Positions 57,073 through 60,270 of a stretch of 60,270 bases of DNA are shown in pieces. How positions within the stretch are numbered: the first letter of the stretch is position 1; every line of letters begins with the position of its first letter. The position numbers and the translations under genes are program-made. The DNA is from CAZIKB01 sp964539665 (GTDB taxonomy: Bacteria > Zhuqueibacterota > Zhuqueibacteria > Oceanimicrobiales > Oceanimicrobiaceae). The stretch lies in contig CAZIKB010000026.1 in NCBI GenBank assembly GCA_964539665.1, forward strand, positions 1 to 60,270, read 5' to 3'. The notes beneath the pieces were generated by a model. That model was not told where the DNA came from, ran no database searches, and saw nothing but the letters and a program-made list of their open reading frames with translations.

Positions 57073-57160
57073 AAACGATCCGTGCGGGTGACCGTCATGG
57101 CAAAGTGATTGATGCTTTTTCGAAGCATAGTTCACGGATTTCTTTAATGTCTGCACCTAT
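57073..57160 (+). repeat. Interspersed repeat, copy 3 (5' part only)
   Basis: About 88 bases matching the first third of copies 1 and 2 (AAACGATCCGTGCGGGTGAC, GTCATGGCAAAGTGAT, GTCTGCACCTAT), more diverged. The similarity stops where the MBOAT fragment B region begins. Confidence 0.75.
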
Positions 57161-57166
57161 TGTTTT

Positions 57167-57865
57167 TTGAAACCAGGGATTTTAGGCGATGTAATACTCA
57201 CAAGATTTCTCACACTTTTATTGCCTTTTTTAGCTTGGCGATGCGGCTATTTGCTCATTTCGGGTAAGTGTGGACGGGTACAAAAGACTGGTATCATTGA
57301 TCATTTCTTCTACCTCTGGCCAATATATGGGCATGTTATAATTGCTATCCTTCGTCTTTTTGGTTTTAGAATTTTTCGAAATACCTACAAACCGCTTTTA
57401 TCCCAGACGATTGTTGAGTTCTGGAACCGGTATTATTATTATTTCAAGGAATTACTAGTTGAGTTCTTTTTCTTTCCGGCTTATTTAAGCTTTTCCAAAT
57501 TCAAACTTAATATAAGACTTTTTGTTGCAACTTTTGCGGCCGCATTTTGGGGAAACCTTTATGATCATATTCTTCGGGATTCCAGAATTCTGGTTAAAAT
57601 GAACCTGGAGCAGCTTTGGAATGTTCTGGCTCCCCGGACTTTATACTGTTTGCTTTTGGCTACCGGTATTTTTATTTCAATGCTGCGCGAGCAAAAACGT
57701 CGAGGCCAAACCATTGAAACACAGACTCTTACAGGGCGATTGAATCAGGCGCGGCGTATTTTGGGAGTTTTAACATTTTTTGGTCTCATCCAAATATGGA
57801 GCCTATCCACTGATGCAACCTTTATTCAGCGAATGGCCTTCTTTATCTCTTTATTTGGATTTTGA
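57167..57865 (+). pseudogene. Fragment B of an MBOAT-like membrane protein, internal deletion
   Basis: 232 codons. The start region FLTLLLPFLAWRCGYLLISG and KTGIIDHFFYLWPIYG resembles fragment A's left end. It then jumps directly to HVIIAILRLFG, skipping about 320 bases present in fragment A between two similar TGGCCNATNTATGGG sites. Past fragment A's break point it continues WGNLYDHILRDSRILVK to a natural-looking end. An ATG at 57167 exists but has no ribosome site. With a large part missing it is unlikely to be functional. Confidence 0.7.
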
Positions 57866-57958
57866 GGAAAAGTAGATTTTTAATCTGTCTGGGAAATTCT
57901 CAGGTGCTGGAGGGCTTCGACGCACTGACTGTCAGATTAATCTGTTTATATCATCTTT

Positions 57959-58180
57959 CTAAAGACTTACTACTTCGACATCCATTCGCTTTTCGACATC
58001 ATGTTCGGAACTAAGATAATTATCAATTCTGTCCAATGTAGTTGCATGAAAATAGCGCTCACCACACTCTGTGCAAACTTCTGCTTCTACATTTTCAACA
58101 ATGTATAATTTCTGATTAAGCCAATGTTGTCTTTTTACTCTTTTCTTTTTTGTTTTACTCCCACAGAATTCACAAATCAT
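57959..58180 (-). CDS. YgiT-type zinc-finger protein, antitoxin-like
   Basis: 73 residues with CEFCG near the start and CTECGERYF in the middle, a four-cysteine zinc site as in YgiT/MqsA N-terminal domains. The helix after it (TLDRIDNYLSSE) is the usual continuation. No HTH domain follows, so DNA binding is doubtful. It overlaps the upstream DUF4258-like gene by 4 bases. Confidence 0.85.
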   Translation of the reverse strand: MICEFCGSKTKKKRVKRQHWLNQKLYIVENVEAEVCTECGERYFHATTLDRIDNYLSSEHDVEKRMDVEVVSL

Positions 58181-58461
58181 AAATCCTCCGTTAAAGCATA
58201 TGTTGTGATTATTATTAGATTACTATCTTCTTTAAACCTACAAATTACATGGATTTTTCTACCATCTTTGATTGTGCCTTCAATACAGTATCTCGTTCCG
58301 CGAATATCCTCTGAATATTTTTTGCTAATCCTTCCTGTAAGAATTGCATCTTCTATATCTTTTCTATCTAATTCATCATCTAACATCTCATCTTCGGCAT
58401 GGGAGGATAAATAATAGGAACGATCAATAATCTTTTGACGAATTTCCCCAATTTTAGACAT
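58177..58461 (-). CDS. DUF4258-family protein, toxin-like
   Basis: 94 residues with YYLSSHAEDEMLDDELDRKDIEDAIL, then RYCIEGTIKDGRKIHVICRFK, the DUF4258 layout (a RelE/BrnT-like fold). It pairs with the YgiT-type gene as a two-gene unit of the kind often annotated as type II toxin-antitoxin. The toxin gene comes first, as in MqsRA. Activity was not shown. Confidence 0.83.
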   Translation of the reverse strand: MSKIGEIRQKIIDRSYYLSSHAEDEMLDDELDRKDIEDAILTGRISKKYSEDIRGTRYCIEGTIKDGRKIHVICRFKEDSNLIIITTYALTEDL

Positions 58462-58736
58462 TTATATTTCCGACATTTTTACAATATTAATAAGTAGTCA
58501 ATTTGTGAAAATAAAATACATTATTTTTCGATTTATATCAAGTCAAACTAAAAATTAATATATTTTTTCTCAATGCAAGTAGTAGATTTAAAACATCGTA
58601 ACAGATTAATTAATTTATTTTCCGTTGTTTATAGACCGTTTTTGTTCAAATATAACTATCAGTTGGCTATAATTTCTTTGTCAAAAACTTAATAAAACAA
58701 GCAATCTATCAATAATCTTATTCTCATTTTTTGTAT
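58462..58736. other. AT-rich gap between a toxin-antitoxin pair and repeat copy 4
   Basis: No gene seen; probable promoter region for the leftward DUF4258-YgiT pair. Confidence 0.4.
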
Positions 58737-58881
58737 AGCGTAGTATTACTGGTTTCTTTAAGGTCTGCACTTATCATGAAGCCATGTCGCTCGATCCGCT
58801 TGTTATTGCGTCGAACATATTGGCTGAAGTCGGTTTCAGTCTGAGCGAGTGATTTAGTTTACCATGTCCCGCCCTTGTTAG
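58737..58881 (+). repeat. Interspersed repeat, copy 4 (3' part only)
   Basis: About 145 bases matching the middle and end of copies 1 and 2 (AGCGTAGTATT, TCATGAAGCCATG, GGCTGAAGTCGG, CAGTCTGAGCGAGTGATTTA), then CCCGCCCTTGTTAGGC. The last bases GTTAGGC fit the integron core-site form GTTRRRY. The 5' part is missing. Confidence 0.72.
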
Positions 58882-58886
58882 GCAAA

Positions 58887-59720
58887 TTAATTATTTTGAA
58901 GATGTGACTTCATTGAAAAATAAATTTTTAAAAGTAATTTGGTTTCTTGGTTACCAAATGGATAAACTTTAAGTTTACAAAGGACTTCCACAATATCTAT
59001 TAGGTCGGAAAGAATTATACCGTGCCATTTCGCTCCATCATAAACTTGACGCTGAAAGCCCCCTTTACAAACGTACCATCCAATAATGGGACCATTAGCA
59101 GAAGAAAAAAAAGATGGCATTTCTTTGGTTACACGTGATGACATATGTCGAACATTGTTTAGAGTTTGTATAAAGGATTCAAAATTTGTTATTGATTCAG
59201 GATGGTTATAATTCTTAAATTGACCAACAATTTTTAAATATTTATTAAATCCAAAAATATGATTATCAATTGTTCCTGTAAGTATTCCATATCCATCAAT
59301 ACCCCCATCCTTTTGGGTTCTTGTTCTATATGAAATACCATTCATGCATTCAAGAACAAAACAACATAACGCTTCAAATGAATCATCATTAAGTGAATGT
59401 AATTTATTTAATAATGATTTACGAAATCTCCAAACGGCTTCTTGCGATTGATTATTGGGAGTCCATTTGCATTGATAAGTAGAGTCTAACAATAAAGGAG
59501 GAGTCACACCTCTTTTATTGTCTTCATCAATTAATTGAATAAACTTATTTTTGATCATTTTTATGTTTTTCGCACAATATCGTTCAACCTCTAGAGGATT
59601 AATTGAGCTAAACGTAATTAAGAGATCTCGTGTATAATAATCAAGTTTAATGTGCTGATTTAACTTTGGATTTGCGTAAGCAAGATTTTTTAATATTTTC
59701 CAGTAATTAACTTTCAACAT
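58887..59720 (-). CDS. Mrr-like restriction endonuclease domain protein
   Basis: About 277 residues from the ATG at 59720 (a longer frame starts at 59780). The C-terminal half has the PD-(D/E)XK layout of Mrr-type nucleases: LNDDSFEALCCFVLECMNG, KDGGIDGYGIL with the catalytic aspartate, and IVGQFKNYN with the QxK lysine. A helical N-terminal part precedes it. It may cleave modified or foreign DNA. Its ATG lies 14 bases inside the upstream gene's end, so the two are coupled. The 5' part upstream is a probable partner of unknown role. Confidence 0.78.
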   Translation of the reverse strand: MLKVNYWKILKNLAYANPKLNQHIKLDYYTRDLLITFSSINPLEVERYCAKNIKMIKNKFIQLIDEDNKRGVTPPLLLDSTYQCKWTPNNQSQEAVWRFRKSLLNKLHSLNDDSFEALCCFVLECMNGISYRTRTQKDGGIDGYGILTGTIDNHIFGFNKYLKIVGQFKNYNHPESITNFESFIQTLNNVRHMSSRVTKEMPSFFSSANGPIIGWYVCKGGFQRQVYDGAKWHGIILSDLIDIVEVLCKLKVYPFGNQETKLLLKIYFSMKSHLQNN

Positions 59721-60147
59721 CTTCAAAAGCTTCTGGTAGAATATCTTTGATCGAAATAAGAAGTTCCTTGCACTTACCAATCACAAGATTTTTAGTATTT
59801 TGATCTAGAAGCGCCTTTGCTGGTATGTTATCAATTGCATTGATGCATTTTGACAATAATTCCATGGTCTTCTCTGTTTGATCTATTAATTTTTCCTCTT
59901 GCTTAGTTGCTAAAGCCTGAGCATAACAATTTTCCAAATCTTTTGTTCGTCTGAACTCTGCAAAATGTTTTGGTGATTCTTTAATTAAATAGGAAAGCGT
60001 TCGCAAATCATCCCGTACTTTCAGATGTCTTTTGTCCCAACTGCCAAAGGCATCACTTTCTTCATCTTCCTTTGGGTATAACCAACTAATGAATTCATCC
60101 AAATTCAGAACATTTTTAAAACCACGCTCTTCCTCATCCCATTCCAA
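59707..60147 (-). CDS. Uncharacterised helical protein upstream of the Mrr-like nuclease
   Basis: 146 residues from a TTG at 60147, predicted mostly helical and charged (KVRDDLRTLSYLIKESPKHFAEF, LIDQTEKTMELLSKCINAI). Translation upstream of that TTG continues to look coding (FQEIFGRSSSGVREW) to a TAG at 60241-60243, but no ATG, GTG or TTG occurs there. The true start is therefore unclear, or the 5' end is mutated. A well-spaced AGGAG and ATG at about 60228 lie in a different frame. No family recognised. Confidence 0.62.
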   Translation of the reverse strand: MEWDEEERGFKNVLNLDEFISWLYPKEDEESDAFGSWDKRHLKVRDDLRTLSYLIKESPKHFAEFRRTKDLENCYAQALATKQEEKLIDQTEKTMELLSKCINAIDNIPAKALLDQNTKNLVIGKCKELLISIKDILPEAFEDVES

Positions 60148-60270
60148 CCATTCTCTGACTCCGGATGAGCTTCTCCCAAAAATTTCCTGAAAGTATGGGT
60201 AAGATTTAATATCAAGTGTCGAGTAGACATAATATGACTCCTATATTAATACACGTACATTAAGACAATA

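Noticed and set aside
1..60270. CRISPR array
   Set aside because: No regularly spaced short repeats and no cas genes were seen.

Overview
The window reads as a chromosomal segment of a moderately AT-rich, Gram-negative-type environmental bacterium. Large Reg_prop (two-component propeller) and triple-receiver hybrid kinases, a three-gene proton-translocating transhydrogenase, lipoprotein signals and a UbiE/MenG quinone methylase suggest a Calditrichota/KSB1-like or broader FCB-group lineage. That placement is inference; no rRNA or tRNA gene is present to test it.

Region 1 (1-19.8 kb, + strand) is a signalling block. It holds four hybrid histidine kinases with a common core, HisKA, HATPase and three receivers, behind different sensors: a partial one at the left edge, a dCache/PAS kinase broken by an in-frame TAA, a GAF/PAS kinase, and a periplasmic beta-propeller kinase. 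An HDOD protein and a small partner are embedded among them. A six-PAS NarL-type kinase, a LuxR-type regulator, a single receiver and a decayed receiver remnant follow.

Region 2 (19.8-25.3 kb, - strand) carries a JAMM-DinG helicase fusion, an MBL-fold nuclease-like protein, a TlpA-like protein lacking its second active-site cysteine, and a deletion scar joining the start of a uvrA-like gene to the end of a THEP1 NTPase gene.

Region 3 (25.3-33.1 kb) is a very AT-rich island. Four unrecognised - strand genes, one with a predicted PIN-like nuclease plus TPR repeats and one a membrane protein, lie between two paralogous STAS genes on the + strand. It is the best candidate in the window for an undescribed system.

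Region 4 (33.1-48.9 kb) is housekeeping: an SDR, pntB/pntA2/pntA1, clpS-mutY, greA, a PBP4-type carboxypeptidase, a Nudix protein, pduL and acylating aldehyde dehydrogenase (the latter with a likely microcompartment encapsulation tail), ubiE-aroF, nadE and a NYN/OST-HTH protein.

Region 5 (49-60.3 kb) is a degraded, mobile-looking accessory region. It holds truncated genes, a frameshifted permease, thioredoxin, an ECF sigma factor, a CoxG-like protein, an RsbU-like phosphatase, a partially duplicated MBOAT-like gene, two toxin-antitoxin pairs, a lipoprotein and an Mrr-like nuclease. Four copies of a roughly 245-bp interspersed repeat with inverted ends, all in one orientation, separate the small gene modules. 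No transposase or integrase is visible.
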